64,000 bases of DNA from Komagataeibacter diospyri (GTDB lineage Bacteria; Pseudomonadota; Alphaproteobacteria; Acetobacterales; Acetobacteraceae). The notes below the pieces were generated by a model. It was not told the origin of the DNA. It did no database searches and saw only the letters and a list, made by a program, of their open reading frames with translations. The stretch spans positions 1 to 64,000 of the forward strand of contig NZ_BDLU01000070.1 in assembly GCF_006538165.1 (NCBI RefSeq), written 5' to 3'. Below, piece after piece: positions 43,638-52,866 of this stretch; position 1 is the first letter of the stretch, and every line of letters starts with the position of its first letter. The translations under genes and the position numbers were made by a program.

Positions 43638-46159
43638 TACCATTCGACCAGATCAATTCCGTTGCCCTGTCTCAGTTCCCGCAACTGGTTGCAACCTGGC
43701 TGCCTGCAGGGAAGCGCCGGGGTGATGAATGGGTGCTGGGTGACCTGTCAGGAAACCCGGGGCGCTCCCTGTCCATCAACACGCGCACCGGGAAGTGGAG
43801 CGATTTCTCCGGCGCAGGGAAGGGGGGCGACCCGATCAGCCTCTATGCAGCAATCAATACGAATGGCGACCGGGTAACTGCGGCCCGCGCCCTTGGGGAA
43901 ATTCTTGGCGTGACTTCTGATACCGTTGATCCTGTCCCTGTTCACCGAGATCAGCCTTTGCACCAGTCAGACTGGTCGCCGATCGTTCCGCCGCCGGCCG
44001 ATGCCCCTGCGCCGGATTTTACCGGTTGGGACGAGGTTTACGCTTACCGCGATGCCGCAGGCTTCCCACTACGGTACGTCGTGCGGAAAAATGCGACCGA
44101 GCATGAGCGAAAGAAAATCATGCCGCTCACATACGGCACGTCGCCCAAAGGAACGCGGTGGCACCTGAAGCATGATGCCGCACCACGCTGCCTGTATGGT
44201 CTCGACCGTGTAGCACAACATCGTGCCGTTCTGGTGTGTGAGGGAGAGAAGGCCGCCGATGCCGCCCAATCCATGTTCCCACGCATTGCGTGCGTGACGT
44301 GGACGGCCGGGACCGGAAACGTGAGCAAGTCGGATTGGTCTGTTCTCGAGGGGAAAAATGTCCTGATCTGGCCGGACAATGATGAACCGGGCCTGAAGGC
44401 AGCCGAGGAAATCCGCTCCATCCTCGCCGGAATTGCCGATACGGTGCGGATGGTTGATGTGTCCGGTCTAAACCCCGGCGATGATGCTGCTGACCTGAAC
44501 GTGCCCAGCCCACGCGACTGGCTGCGTGAACACTGCGGACCCGTACTATGCGGCATGACCGTCAAGCGTGCGCAGGAAAGCGCACCCGTCATGCAGCCGG
44601 GTCGGCGCGTAGCCGGTCTGGAACCGATACAGGTACGCGCTGGCGAACTGGATCTTGTCGCTACTGCGGGTGAACAGGCGTTGGTTGCGTCCGGCATGCC
44701 GGTGTACCAGCGGGGCACGGCCCTTATGCGTCCGGGACGCAGGGAAGTGGCCGCCGCCAACGGTCGCACGACTTATGCTGCATGCCTGATCGACCTGGGC
44801 GCATCGGCACTGACTGATCTGCTGTGTCAGGCAGTGGAGTGGCAGAAATACGATAAGCGCACTCAGGGCTGGAAGCAGATCGACCCGCCGCCGACAGCCG
44901 CCCAGACCATTCTGGCCCGGGCTGGCACATGGGCGTTCCCGTCGATCGCAGGTGTCATCACCACGCCAACCCTTCGGCCTGATGGCAGCGTGCTCATGGC
45001 GCCGGGCTATGACGCTGCAACGCGCCTGTTCCACGTTGATGATCCGCTGCTGGACCTGCGCCTGCCAAACCCGAGCAAGAATGCGGCATTTGACGCGCTG
45101 AATACGCTGAACACCCTGCTGGAAGAATTTCCGTTTGCCGCGGATGTAGATCGGTCCGTTGCCGTTGCCTCGATCATCACGGCCGTAGTGCGCGGCATGA
45201 TGCCGGTCAGCCCGCTCTTTGCCTTTCGCGCCAACGCTCCCGGGTCGGGAAAATCATTTCTGGTGGATGTCGCTAGCGTGATCGCCACGGGCCGCGTGTG
45301 CCCGGTAACCAGTGCAGGGGAAGACACGACCGAAATGGAAAAGCGCCTCGCCGGTCTGCTGCTCGCCGGGTATCCCATCATGTCGCTGGATAACGTGAAT
45401 GGAGAACTGGGCGGCGACCTGTTGTGCCAGGCCACGGAACGGCCGATCGTTCGTATCCGTGAGCTGGGATCGTCATCATCAACCGAGATCGAGAACCGGG
45501 CCGTGATTTTCGCGACAGGAAATGCCCTGCGCGTTAAGGGCGACATGACCCGACGCAGTCTGGTTGCTTCGCTTGATGCCGGAATGGAGCAGCCCGAACT
45601 GCGCAAGTTCCGGCATAACCCAGTTGAGGAAGTGATGGAGAACCGCGGGAAGTATGTCGCGGCCTGCATCACAATCGTGCGCTCATACATGGAAAGCGGC
45701 GATGATATGCAGCTGACGCCTCTGGCCTCATTCGAGGTGTGGAGCAGGACGGTGCGGAGTGCCCTGGTCTGGCTTGGTCAGGAAGACCCCTGCGACAGCA
45801 TGGAAGCTGCACGCGAGGATGATCCTGAACGTATCGAGCATCGTGAGGTTGTGGGCCTACTGGCTGAAGCGGCGGGATCGGGAAGGCAATGCGCCCTGAC
45901 AATTCGTCAGATTGAGGAACTATCACTGCAAACCACATACGGCGATGATGGTCACATGTCAGGATTGAAGTTTCCGGAACTACGGGATGCGCTGGTACGG
46001 ATAGCCGGAAATGCATCCGGAAAGGTAAGTTCTCGCCGCCTTGGAAAGTGGTTCTCCGACCACAAGGGTCGGATCACCGATGGCGCACGTATTATGGACA
46101 GCGGGGTTACGCGGGATAAGGTAAAGCGCTGGTATATCGCATCTAGAGCGTCAAACTAG
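43634..46159 (+). CDS. Phage primase/helicase (Toprim plus AAA-like ATPase)
   Basis: 841 residues. The N-terminal part (GRSLSINTRTGKWSDFSGAG) resembles the primase zinc-region variant. A Toprim-like domain is at about 190-300 (AVLVCEGEKAADAAQ, then LIWPDNDEPG). The C-terminal half has Walker A FRANAPGSGKSFLVDV near residue 540, Walker B-like MSLDNVN, and an arginine-finger-like DMTRRS. It should prime and unwind DNA at the phage origin. It is the largest gene of the replication module. A gene on the other strand overlaps its last 9 bp. Confidence 0.88.
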   Translation: MIPFDQINSVALSQFPQLVATWLPAGKRRGDEWVLGDLSGNPGRSLSINTRTGKWSDFSGAGKGGDPISLYAAINTNGDRVTAARALGEILGVTSDTVDPVPVHRDQPLHQSDWSPIVPPPADAPAPDFTGWDEVYAYRDAAGFPLRYVVRKNATEHERKKIMPLTYGTSPKGTRWHLKHDAAPRCLYGLDRVAQHRAVLVCEGEKAADAAQSMFPRIACVTWTAGTGNVSKSDWSVLEGKNVLIWPDNDEPGLKAAEEIRSILAGIADTVRMVDVSGLNPGDDAADLNVPSPRDWLREHCGPVLCGMTVKRAQESAPVMQPGRRVAGLEPIQVRAGELDLVATAGEQALVASGMPVYQRGTALMRPGRREVAAANGRTTYAACLIDLGASALTDLLCQAVEWQKYDKRTQGWKQIDPPPTAAQTILARAGTWAFPSIAGVITTPTLRPDGSVLMAPGYDAATRLFHVDDPLLDLRLPNPSKNAAFDALNTLNTLLEEFPFAADVDRSVAVASIITAVVRGMMPVSPLFAFRANAPGSGKSFLVDVASVIATGRVCPVTSAGEDTTEMEKRLAGLLLAGYPIMSLDNVNGELGGDLLCQATERPIVRIRELGSSSSTEIENRAVIFATGNALRVKGDMTRRSLVASLDAGMEQPELRKFRHNPVEEVMENRGKYVAACITIVRSYMESGDDMQLTPLASFEVWSRTVRSALVWLGQEDPCDSMEAAREDDPERIEHREVVGLLAEAAGSGRQCALTIRQIEELSLQTTYGDDGHMSGLKFPELRDALVRIAGNASGKVSSRRLGKWFSDHKGRITDGARIMDSGVTRDKVKRWYIASRASN

Positions 46160-46810
46160 GTGCCATTTTGCAATCCCGCCCGACGCCATGCCGCATCGCT
46201 CCATAGTGGGAGACGATGCGCTTGGGCGGGGTACGCTCATAAAATGACGCCCCAAGGATCGCAGGCTTATTTCCGGGCCATTTTCTCCGCGTTTTCCTGC
46301 AAGATTTTCCGTAATTTCAGTGAAGACGTCACCTTCAAGGGATTTTTTAGCGTTATACATTTTGAGGATGTCGCGGGTCGTAAAAGGGATATGTTTCCCG
46401 AACATGCCTGCCAAAAGTCCATAATATTTCGCTAATTCCTTGTCGCGACGTTCCTCGTAGGTTTCTTCGTGATGTAACCATTCCTGGCAGTGCTCCAGCT
46501 TCCCTACTGGTCGAATTACCGCAAAATACTTCCGGCGGGCAGGCTTCATGCCCGTCACGGGAACAATTCGATAATTGCCGATTGTTTCTCCACAAACCCG
46601 CTTGAGGAAATTAACGACCGACAGGCCGGGACTGTTGGCAGTCGTCCACTTCGCGACGACATAAACGTCAGACGCACCCCCTAAATCATGGGCGCAATTG
46701 AGGATGTCATCGGCCTCAAACGGCCGCCCTAAGCCCCAGTTTTTCTCGACAAACGAGCAAAATCGCGGGTGATTATCTATGTCTTTTTTCATGCTTGAAA
46801 CATGAGTCAT
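46151..46810 (-). CDS. Minus-strand phage protein, unknown (moron-like)
   Basis: About 219 residues from the ATG at 46810 (MTHVSSMKKDI); a start 18 bp downstream is also possible. Neither has a strong ribosome-binding site. Contains FCSFVEKNWGLGRPFEADDI and YNAKKSLEGDVFTEITENLA; the C-terminal region looks basic and winged-helix-like, but this is not a firm assignment. It is the only convincing leftward gene in the right arm and sits directly behind a large inverted repeat, so it may be an independently expressed cargo gene. Confidence 0.6.
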   Translation of the reverse strand: MTHVSSMKKDIDNHPRFCSFVEKNWGLGRPFEADDILNCAHDLGGASDVYVVAKWTTANSPGLSVVNFLKRVCGETIGNYRIVPVTGMKPARRKYFAVIRPVGKLEHCQEWLHHEETYEERRDKELAKYYGLLAGMFGKHIPFTTRDILKMYNAKKSLEGDVFTEITENLAGKRGENGPEISLRSLGRHFMSVPRPSASSPTMERCGMASGGIAKWHLV

Positions 46811-46830
46811 CCCGGTCGTCTTGTCAATTT

Positions 46831-46976
46831 GTTTGTATGGTTTGCGGGTTAGGAAGGGTTTGTGCGGCATTTCCGCCCCGCAACCCTGAAATTTGCATAT
46901 TACTATCTCTGCATTTTTCCTCCCGCCAAGGGAAAGTGGTTGTGCAAACCCTTCCGTACCCGCAAACCATACAAAC
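46831..46976. repeat. Large inverted repeat, 32-bp arms (30/32 match)
   Basis: Left arm 46831-46862 begins GTTTGTATGGTTTGCGGGT; the right arm 46945-46976 is its complement with two mismatches in the middle. The arms are 82 bp apart. Related CCCCGCAAACC motifs recur at about 47017-47034. It lies between the primase/helicase and the next rightward gene. A replication origin, a site for the primase, or an operator pair are the likely roles. Confidence 0.85.
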
Positions 46977-47124
46977 ACTAATATTTCTGCGTTTATTTAC
47001 GGCCTTCCAAAAACATACCCCGCAAACCCCGCAAAGTATAAAATAAGTAAATATCACCATTTTTCCTTCTCTCCCTATCCGATCCGTACTAGAATTCCGG
47101 AAATCCAATAATTTCCGGTGATCT
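46977..47124. other. Intergenic, AT-rich, with further GCAAACC motifs
   Basis: About 150 bp of low-GC sequence with a CCCCGCAAACCCCGCAAAG direct repeat near 47020. No gene supported. Together with the inverted repeat it makes an origin-like region. Confidence 0.45.
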
Positions 47125-47451
47125 GTGGATACCCAAGAAATCTGGCCCGAACGCTGTGGCGCCGACTATGTGGCGAACCTTGCCCCGGCCCGAAACTGGA
47201 ACGTGGCCGTAACCGCGTGTCAGATGCGGGCCGGATACGATATCGGGGAAACGGGACGGGCTGTGCTGGCTGGTATAGCCCTGAGAGCGTCGAGGATTGG
47301 CGCTGAGTGTGGTGTAATCGGTTCCGAGGGTAGATTACCGTGGGTGATGGGAAAGGCGCTGTGTGGGCAAATATGGAGGGTTGGTTCGGATGATGGATCT
47401 GAATTCTCTTTCTCCCCAAGCCCTAAAGGCCGCGGTGAAGGGCGGAACTGA
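47125..47451 (+). CDS. Phage protein, unknown
   Basis: 108 residues from a GTG. The N-terminal two-thirds is protein-like (ERCGADYVANLAPARNWNVA, then GETGRAVLAGIALRA). The end overlaps the next gene by about 60 bp, so the last codons may be less conserved. Not recognised. Confidence 0.55.
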   Translation: MDTQEIWPERCGADYVANLAPARNWNVAVTACQMRAGYDIGETGRAVLAGIALRASRIGAECGVIGSEGRLPWVMGKALCGQIWRVGSDDGSEFSFSPSPKGRGEGRN

Positions 47452-47878
47452 TGGTTGGGGGAAATCGGCATGCGAAACTGAGTGTCGATATATCGAGCCG
47501 CAGGACAGGAAGTATTGCCGACGGAAGTGCCCTTGCGGTTGCGGTGGACGAATTTCTCATCGTGGAATGGTCAAGGGGATCGCTCTGGCGGAAGGGTGTG
47601 AACTTTCCATGAAGCGATGGGAGCGCGACCCTCGGACATTCCGGCAAGAAAGGGTGTTTCAAATCGGGGATGAGGTGCTTATCAGCACGAAAAGTATTCC
47701 GAGGCCTGGTGTCATTATTGGCTGCGATAAAATGCCCGGCATGCCCACTTTTTTCCGGGTCCAGTTTCCTCACGGGGGAAATTGCCTGATCCATCCGCGA
47801 GAGATCAAATTGGTAAAATCGAAGGGCGCTTATAGTGCCGTATCGAATGTCGTTCGGCTTGGAGGCCGCAATTCATGA
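47390..47878 (+). CDS. Cys-rich phage protein, unknown
   Basis: 162 residues from the ATG at 47390 (GGAGGG upstream). It has a Cys cluster, CETECRYIEPQDRKYCRRKC followed by PCGCGGR, that probably binds zinc, and a later beta-rich part (RVFQIGDEVLISTKSIPRPG). Likely nucleic-acid binding; family unknown. Confidence 0.6.
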   Translation: MMDLNSLSPQALKAAVKGGTDGWGKSACETECRYIEPQDRKYCRRKCPCGCGGRISHRGMVKGIALAEGCELSMKRWERDPRTFRQERVFQIGDEVLISTKSIPRPGVIIGCDKMPGMPTFFRVQFPHGGNCLIHPREIKLVKSKGAYSAVSNVVRLGGRNS

Positions 47879-48156
47879 TCCGCTTCCTGAAACGCTACGT
47901 GTGGCCTTGGTCGGAGATTGAGAGGCTGAAGCGTGAGCGGATTACGGAACGTGAGCGGCGCGATCTTCTTGAACTGCTTGATTATACTGATCATCTCGTA
48001 GGGTTCTGCGCGGCGCATATGCCTGACGTGCAGAAGTATTACGATGGGGCAAATGCATTCTGGTCAGTTGCGCATCGTATCGCAGGAAATGATAAAATCG
48101 CCGATCGTCTTCGGGATGAGATTGGGAAAAGCAGGAGGTTTGCCCGGAATGGCTGA
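47875..48156 (+). CDS. Phage protein, unknown
   Basis: 93 residues, helical and charged (SEIERLKRERITERERRDLL...). ATGA overlap with the previous gene. Not recognised. Confidence 0.55.
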   Translation: MIRFLKRYVWPWSEIERLKRERITERERRDLLELLDYTDHLVGFCAAHMPDVQKYYDGANAFWSVAHRIAGNDKIADRLRDEIGKSRRFARNG

Positions 48157-48253
48157 CACACTGACAACCGCCCTGATCTGGACCCTGTTCATCCTCGTGG
48201 TCGCACCCGTGTCCGCAGCGGCTTGGGTGTTTGTCTGGTGGTGCGGAGAATGA
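48149..48253 (+). CDS. Very small membrane protein
   Basis: 34 residues with one long hydrophobic helix (TALIWTLFILVVAPVSAAAW). AGGAGG ribosome-binding site 9 bases upstream and overlaps on both sides. Unknown role. Confidence 0.55.
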   Translation: MADTLTTALIWTLFILVVAPVSAAAWVFVWWCGE

Positions 48254-48444
48254 AAATCCGCCTCCACCGCAAACTGCAACGCGAAATGGCAGACAGGGGA
48301 TGGTCGGCCATCGCAATCACCGGCAGCGGGCATATCAGGTGGCAGCACAGTAACGGCGCTCTGTATTTCTCAAGTGCTACGCCGAGTGACTGGCGGGCGG
48401 CGTGGAAAATGCGGGCAGATATGAGGAGGTTGGAGGAAAGATGA
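48250..48444 (+). CDS. Small phage protein, HicA-like in pattern
   Basis: 64 residues (LHRKLQREMADRGWSAIAIT, then GSGHIRWQHSNGALYFSSAT, then PSDWRA). The GxGHxxW...P pattern is common in small phage proteins resembling HicA/dsRBD folds. No HicB antitoxin gene follows, so a toxin role is doubtful. Confidence 0.55.
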   Translation: MKIRLHRKLQREMADRGWSAIAITGSGHIRWQHSNGALYFSSATPSDWRAAWKMRADMRRLEER

Positions 48445-48656
48445 CTGAAAGCAGAAATTCTAAAAGTTTCGTAACGGTTCCATATGCAGGCGAAGAAAAG
48501 GTGATGTATTTTATCAGGCGCAATGGGGAGTTGTATTTCAATGAAATGCTAATCGGCTCCGATAAAAGCGCGGAAAATCTTGTAAATACGGCCCGTCTTT
48601 TGGCTAAAAACATTGAACCAACGGCACGACGCATTGCCGAACTCGAAACGAAGTGA
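48441..48656 (+). CDS. Small phage protein, unknown
   Basis: 71 residues (SKSFVTVPYAGEEKVMYFIR...). ATGA overlap with the previous gene. Not recognised. Confidence 0.5.
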   Translation: MTESRNSKSFVTVPYAGEEKVMYFIRRNGELYFNEMLIGSDKSAENLVNTARLLAKNIEPTARRIAELETK

Positions 48657-48669
48657 TTTGGAGGGGCAG

Positions 48670-49218
48670 GTGGCGCAGACCAGTGAACTTGACCGCGTAT
48701 CCCAGATCCTGAAATCAGACCGGCGCTATAATCGCCTGCGCCGTGAGATAGAAGCCGGGACAGCCACAGACCCGGGGGCAGACGGACCAGCCGCAATCCG
48801 CCGCAGGATTGTGCAGGATGCTATTGCGATTGCAGGCGGCGGTGGCAAGACGCAGGCAGTTCGCCGGGTCGCGGATGAATGTGCGCTGGACCGGTTCTAC
48901 CATCGGCCAAACAGCAACCTGACACCGCAGCAGCATGCTGCCGGGATGCGTTTCCGTCAGGCATGGTTGCGTTCCGCCCGACGGGCGCGCGTGACCCAGA
49001 CTTACGACACGCAGGAAATCGAACGTGGCGGCGATCTGACAGGGCCGGAAAACACCAGCTACGCCCGCGAACTGGTTTCCGAGGCGCTGGAAGTTCTTAC
49101 ATCAGCGCAGCGGCGCGCGATCGTTGCCGTATGTGGCGAGGATGAGCGTGTGGGCATGCGCGGCAAAACCCTGTGCTATGGCCTCGATAAACTGGCTGAT
49201 CTGTGGTTCAAAAAATAA
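48670..49218 (+). CDS. DUF6456-like protein, probable late-gene regulator
   Basis: 182 residues from a GTG (GGAGGGG upstream); an overlapping longer reading starts at 48613. The second half has NLTPQQHAAGMRFRQAWLRS, ELVSEALEVLTSAQRRAIVA and LCYGLDKLADLW, similar to the DUF6456 type found just before terminase genes in alphaproteobacterial prophages. The position between replication and packaging genes suits an antiterminator or activator of late genes (inference). Confidence 0.6.
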   Translation: MAQTSELDRVSQILKSDRRYNRLRREIEAGTATDPGADGPAAIRRRIVQDAIAIAGGGGKTQAVRRVADECALDRFYHRPNSNLTPQQHAAGMRFRQAWLRSARRARVTQTYDTQEIERGGDLTGPENTSYARELVSEALEVLTSAQRRAIVAVCGEDERVGMRGKTLCYGLDKLADLWFKK

Positions 49219-49516
49219 GACTTGTACTTTTTCCAGTAACGTGCATTATTCGGTCCATCATGGAATAAATGCGCCGCAACGGCACGATATAATCCACCCA
49301 CCGAGGGCGGTTTTTCGTATTCGGCCATCCCTGTTCCATGTGCATTCGGGCGGCTGACAACCTTACGGTTCTGGCACGGAGCCGATATCCCCGTCCTCCC
49401 TAACCGATTGGTGCCCGTTAGTTTCATTGCCGATCGGCATGGGTAAATCCTGTCAGCCCGCAAGCAACGGGGGATAAGGCGGGGAGTGCATCAAACATCA
49501 TTGCCTGGAGGATCGT
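49219..49516. promoter_or_regulatory. Intergenic, putative late promoter region
   Basis: About 300 bp without a gene, between the late regulator and terminase. It contains a weak hairpin followed by five T near 49,297-49,312 (ACCG-AGGG-CGGT then TTTTT), possibly a terminator overcome by antitermination. A good place for the late promoter, which I could not pin down. Confidence 0.45.
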
Positions 49517-49978
49517 ATGGCTGGGCGAAAGGGTCCGGCTAAAGCTGAGAAGCGAACGAGCCGGACACGTCCTACGCGCGATGCACGCGAGGTTTTCCTT
49601 GAGCATCTGCGTAAAACATCAAACGTATCAGAATCTGCTCGTGTTGCTGTGGTCGGGCGAACGACCGTTCATGAATGGCGGGATCAAGACCCTGCGTTTG
49701 CCGCCGCATGGGACGATGCGATCGATGAGGCGACAGACGCCCTTGAGGCGGAAGCGCGTCGTCGCGCCGTCGATGGCCACGAAGAATACGTGATTTCCAT
49801 GGGGCAGATAGTGCGCGATCCGGAAACCGGGAAGCCGCTGAAACAGAAGAAATACAGCGATGCGTTGACAACGCTTCTTCTCAAAGCGCACCGGCCCGAG
49901 AAATTCCGTGAACGCTATGACGTTCAGCAGACCGGCAACATCACCATGAACATCACATCGGATGACGACGCGCTGTAA
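49517..49978 (+). CDS. Terminase small subunit
   Basis: 153 residues: a basic N-terminus, a helix-turn-helix at about 30-60 (HLRKTSNVSESARVAVVGRT, then TVHEWR), a central acidic helical part and a LKAHRPEKFRERYD segment typical of small-terminase-like proteins. It recognises the packaging site and recruits the large subunit. Overlaps the large-subunit gene (TAATG). Confidence 0.85.
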   Translation: MAGRKGPAKAEKRTSRTRPTRDAREVFLEHLRKTSNVSESARVAVVGRTTVHEWRDQDPAFAAAWDDAIDEATDALEAEARRRAVDGHEEYVISMGQIVRDPETGKPLKQKKYSDALTTLLLKAHRPEKFRERYDVQQTGNITMNITSDDDAL

Positions 49979-51288
49979 TGGTCGCCAAGCTGAACCCGGC
50001 CCAGCAGGAAGCAAACCGACTGCTGGGCAGCCCGGCCACGCACATCCTGCTTCGGGGCGGTTCGCGGTCGGGGAAAACCTTTCTCCTGATCCGCGCTCTG
50101 GTCATCCGCGCAGCCAAGGCGCCGGGCACGCGCCACGGCATTTTCCGCCACCGATTCAATGCGCTGAAACACTCCATCATCGGGGACACGTTTCCCAAGG
50201 TGATGCGCCTGTGCTTCCCCGGCGTGCCCTACAACCTGAACCGCACGGACTGGTTCGTGACCCTGCCGAACGGGTCCGAAATCCTGTTCCATGGCCTTGA
50301 TAGTTCCGACCGCACAGAGAAGATCCTCGGTCTTGAGTTCGCCACTGTTTACCTGAATGAGGCCAGCCAGATCGGATACGGCGCGCGCAACATGCTGCTG
50401 ACACGGCTGGCGCAGAAATCGACGCTGAACGTCAAGGAATATATCGACGCCAACCCGCCCACGACTTCGCATTGGCTTTACAGCCTGTTCGAGCGGCACG
50501 TTGAGCCGAAGTCGGGCGAACCGCTGCCCGACCCGGCCGATTATGCAACCATGCAGATCAACCCGGACAGCAACCGGGCCAACCTGTCGCCTGAATATCT
50601 GAAGCAATTGGAAAGCCTGCCGGAGAAGGAACGCCAGCGGTTCCTGTTCGGCAATTACCAGACTGCAATCGAGGGAGCGCTGTGGACGCTGGACCGCATT
50701 CGGCGCGAGGCCGCGATAACGGACGCCAACCGTGCCGCCGTGCTGGCGCGTATGCGGCGCATCGTCGTGGCCGTCGATCCTTCGGGCTGTTCAGGGCCGG
50801 AAGATTATCGCTCGGATGAGATAGGCATTTCGGTGTGCGGTGTTGACGTTGACGGCAACGGCCATGTGCTGGCTGACCTGTCATGCCGCACCGGCCCGGC
50901 CGGATGGGCCAAGATCGCACTGGATGCGCTGGACCTTTGGCGCGGCGACCGGATCGTGGCCGAAAAAAACTTTGGCGGCGCGATGGTCGAAAGCACGATC
51001 AGGGCGGCGCGTGCCACGGCGCCGGTCACGCTTGTCACGGCCTCGCGCGGAAAGTTCGCTCGGGCTGAACCTGTGGCGGCGCTCTATGAACAGGGGAAAG
51101 TGACCCACCACGGCAGGTTCCCCGACCTTGAGGACCAGCTTTGCCAGTTCTCCATGTCGGGGTTTGAGGGCGCGCGTTCGCCCGACCGGGCCGACGCGCT
51201 GGTGTGGGGCCTGACTGATCTCATGCTGGGGCCGCCACCGGCCGCACCGGCGCGCTTCGCACCAACACGTTTCAATCTGGGCCGATAG
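49978..51288 (+). CDS. Terminase large subunit (ATPase and nuclease)
   Basis: 436 residues. Walker A LRGGSRSGKTFLL at about 25-37, Walker B ATVYLNEAS near 121-129, and a C-terminal RNase-H-like nuclease with acidic residues in VVAVDPSG, VAEKNFGG and SPDRADALVWGL. It drives DNA into the prohead and cuts it at the end. Length and motifs fit the T4/lambda-like family. Confidence 0.95.
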   Translation: MVAKLNPAQQEANRLLGSPATHILLRGGSRSGKTFLLIRALVIRAAKAPGTRHGIFRHRFNALKHSIIGDTFPKVMRLCFPGVPYNLNRTDWFVTLPNGSEILFHGLDSSDRTEKILGLEFATVYLNEASQIGYGARNMLLTRLAQKSTLNVKEYIDANPPTTSHWLYSLFERHVEPKSGEPLPDPADYATMQINPDSNRANLSPEYLKQLESLPEKERQRFLFGNYQTAIEGALWTLDRIRREAAITDANRAAVLARMRRIVVAVDPSGCSGPEDYRSDEIGISVCGVDVDGNGHVLADLSCRTGPAGWAKIALDALDLWRGDRIVAEKNFGGAMVESTIRAARATAPVTLVTASRGKFARAEPVAALYEQGKVTHHGRFPDLEDQLCQFSMSGFEGARSPDRADALVWGLTDLMLGPPPAAPARFAPTRFNLGR

Positions 51289-51303
51289 CGGCCACGGGGC
51301 CGT

Positions 51304-52821
51304 ATGGACTGGCAGCAGCTAAAGAAAACCTATCCGCAGGACAACGATCTGCCAGCGCGTGCAAACCGCCTGACCGCGCTGATGAAGGTCAGGGACTGCA
51401 CGCAGTATGACGCGATCCAGAACCCGTTCAGCAGCGAATACAACGGGGCAGGGGAATACATCCCGCTATCGCAGCGCAGACCGTCGGTGCGCACCAACAT
51501 GTGCGCAACGGTGGTGGATGAAAGCGCTTCGTTGGTGTTCGGCGAATGCCACTGGCCCGCCCTGAGCGCGGACAGTCCGGATGTTGCCGCCGTCATGGCC
51601 GATCTGGACCGGGAATGTGCATTGCCCGCGGTCATGATCGAAGCGGTTATTTCTGGCTCTGTCGGTTCGTCTGCCCTGCTGGTCGAGGTTGTGGATCGTG
51701 CGCCGTGTGTGTCGATGCACGATACCCGGTTTCTTACGCCCGTATGGGACGCGGCGAACCACCTGGTGAGCGTGACCGAGTGCTACAAGGTCAAGGGGGC
51801 TGATCTGGCCGCGAATGGCTGGCCCCTCTCTGATGATGACATGCCTGCCGTGTTCTGGTGGCGGCGCGAATGGGACAAAAAAGCCTGTCGGGTCTACGTT
51901 CCAACCCGTGTGGCCGATGGCCTGCCCGACCGGATAGATGCCACACGCACCACGCACCACGGCCTAGACTTTGTCCCGTGGATCTGGATGGCCAATCTGG
52001 CGCAGCCGGGCGTTGTGGACGGTCCATGCACCTTCGAGCGCGCCATCGATACGGTCATCGAGTGCGATTACCTGTTGTCCCAGTCTGGACGCGGCCTGAA
52101 ATACAGCGCCGACCCGAAGTTGGTTATCAAAGCCGGTGCGGCTGATCCGGCCGGCGCGGCGGATGATGGCGGGATAACCGGCGGCGCAGCGTCTGCCCTG
52201 ACGCTCCCGCTTGATGGCGACGCCAAGATGCTGGAGATCAATGGCGACGCATCCGGCGCCATGTTGGCGCACTACAAGGAACTGCGCGCCATCGTGATGG
52301 AGCAGATCCACGGCAACCGGGCCAGTGCGGACAAGATCAGCGCCGCGCAGTCTGGCCGGGCCATGGAAATGATGTGCCAATCGCTGGTGTGGCTGGCTGA
52401 CCGCCTGCGCCTGTCATACGGCGAATACGGACTGCTGGCGCTGTATCGCATGATCTGCCGGTTTTCCAGCGTAGTGGCTGGCGGCATCCGGATTGGCGGC
52501 AAGGATCACGTCAATCTGCCTGACGCCGGTCTGGCGCTGCAATGGCCACCCTACTTCCCCAGCACGGACCCCGAACTACTGCAGCTTGCGCAGGGGCTGG
52601 CGACGGCTGTGGCGTCGGGCTTTATGTCCAACGAGACCGCCTGCAACATCTATGCCGCCAAGGTCGGAACGGCCAGCCCGCAGGAGGAATGGGACCGGGT
52701 GCTGGATGAACTGTCCGACCCGGTTCTGGCCGCCAAGCGGCAGAACGCCGCGAACGCCGCCAAAGCCGACCGGCAGGCTGCTGGTGCAGGCCGAACAGAG
52801 ACACGACAAGCCACGGCCTGA
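51304..52821 (+). CDS. Portal protein (SPP1 gp6-like)
   Basis: 505 residues: N-terminal KVRDCTQYDAIQNPFSSEYN, followed by the long clip/stem region and a helical C-terminus with EWDRVLDELSDPVLAAKRQN. The pattern and position right after terminase indicate the dodecameric portal that forms the head vertex and DNA entry channel. The C-terminal Ala/Gln-rich tail looks disordered. Confidence 0.88.
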   Translation: MDWQQLKKTYPQDNDLPARANRLTALMKVRDCTQYDAIQNPFSSEYNGAGEYIPLSQRRPSVRTNMCATVVDESASLVFGECHWPALSADSPDVAAVMADLDRECALPAVMIEAVISGSVGSSALLVEVVDRAPCVSMHDTRFLTPVWDAANHLVSVTECYKVKGADLAANGWPLSDDDMPAVFWWRREWDKKACRVYVPTRVADGLPDRIDATRTTHHGLDFVPWIWMANLAQPGVVDGPCTFERAIDTVIECDYLLSQSGRGLKYSADPKLVIKAGAADPAGAADDGGITGGAASALTLPLDGDAKMLEINGDASGAMLAHYKELRAIVMEQIHGNRASADKISAAQSGRAMEMMCQSLVWLADRLRLSYGEYGLLALYRMICRFSSVVAGGIRIGGKDHVNLPDAGLALQWPPYFPSTDPELLQLAQGLATAVASGFMSNETACNIYAAKVGTASPQEEWDRVLDELSDPVLAAKRQNAANAAKADRQAAGAGRTETRQATA

Positions 52822-52866
52822 CGTTCCCCCGGCTGATGCCGGATCATTCACAAAACAGAGGGTCAG

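Noticed and set aside
46795-47108. Two overlapping ORFs with a repeated CMVCGxGRVC peptide on opposite strands
   Set aside because: The peptide similarity is a by-product of the 32-bp inverted repeat; neither ORF has a start signal.
48250-48656. HicAB toxin-antitoxin pair
   Set aside because: The first protein is HicA-like in pattern only and the next gene does not look like a HicB antitoxin; both fit the row of small phage genes.
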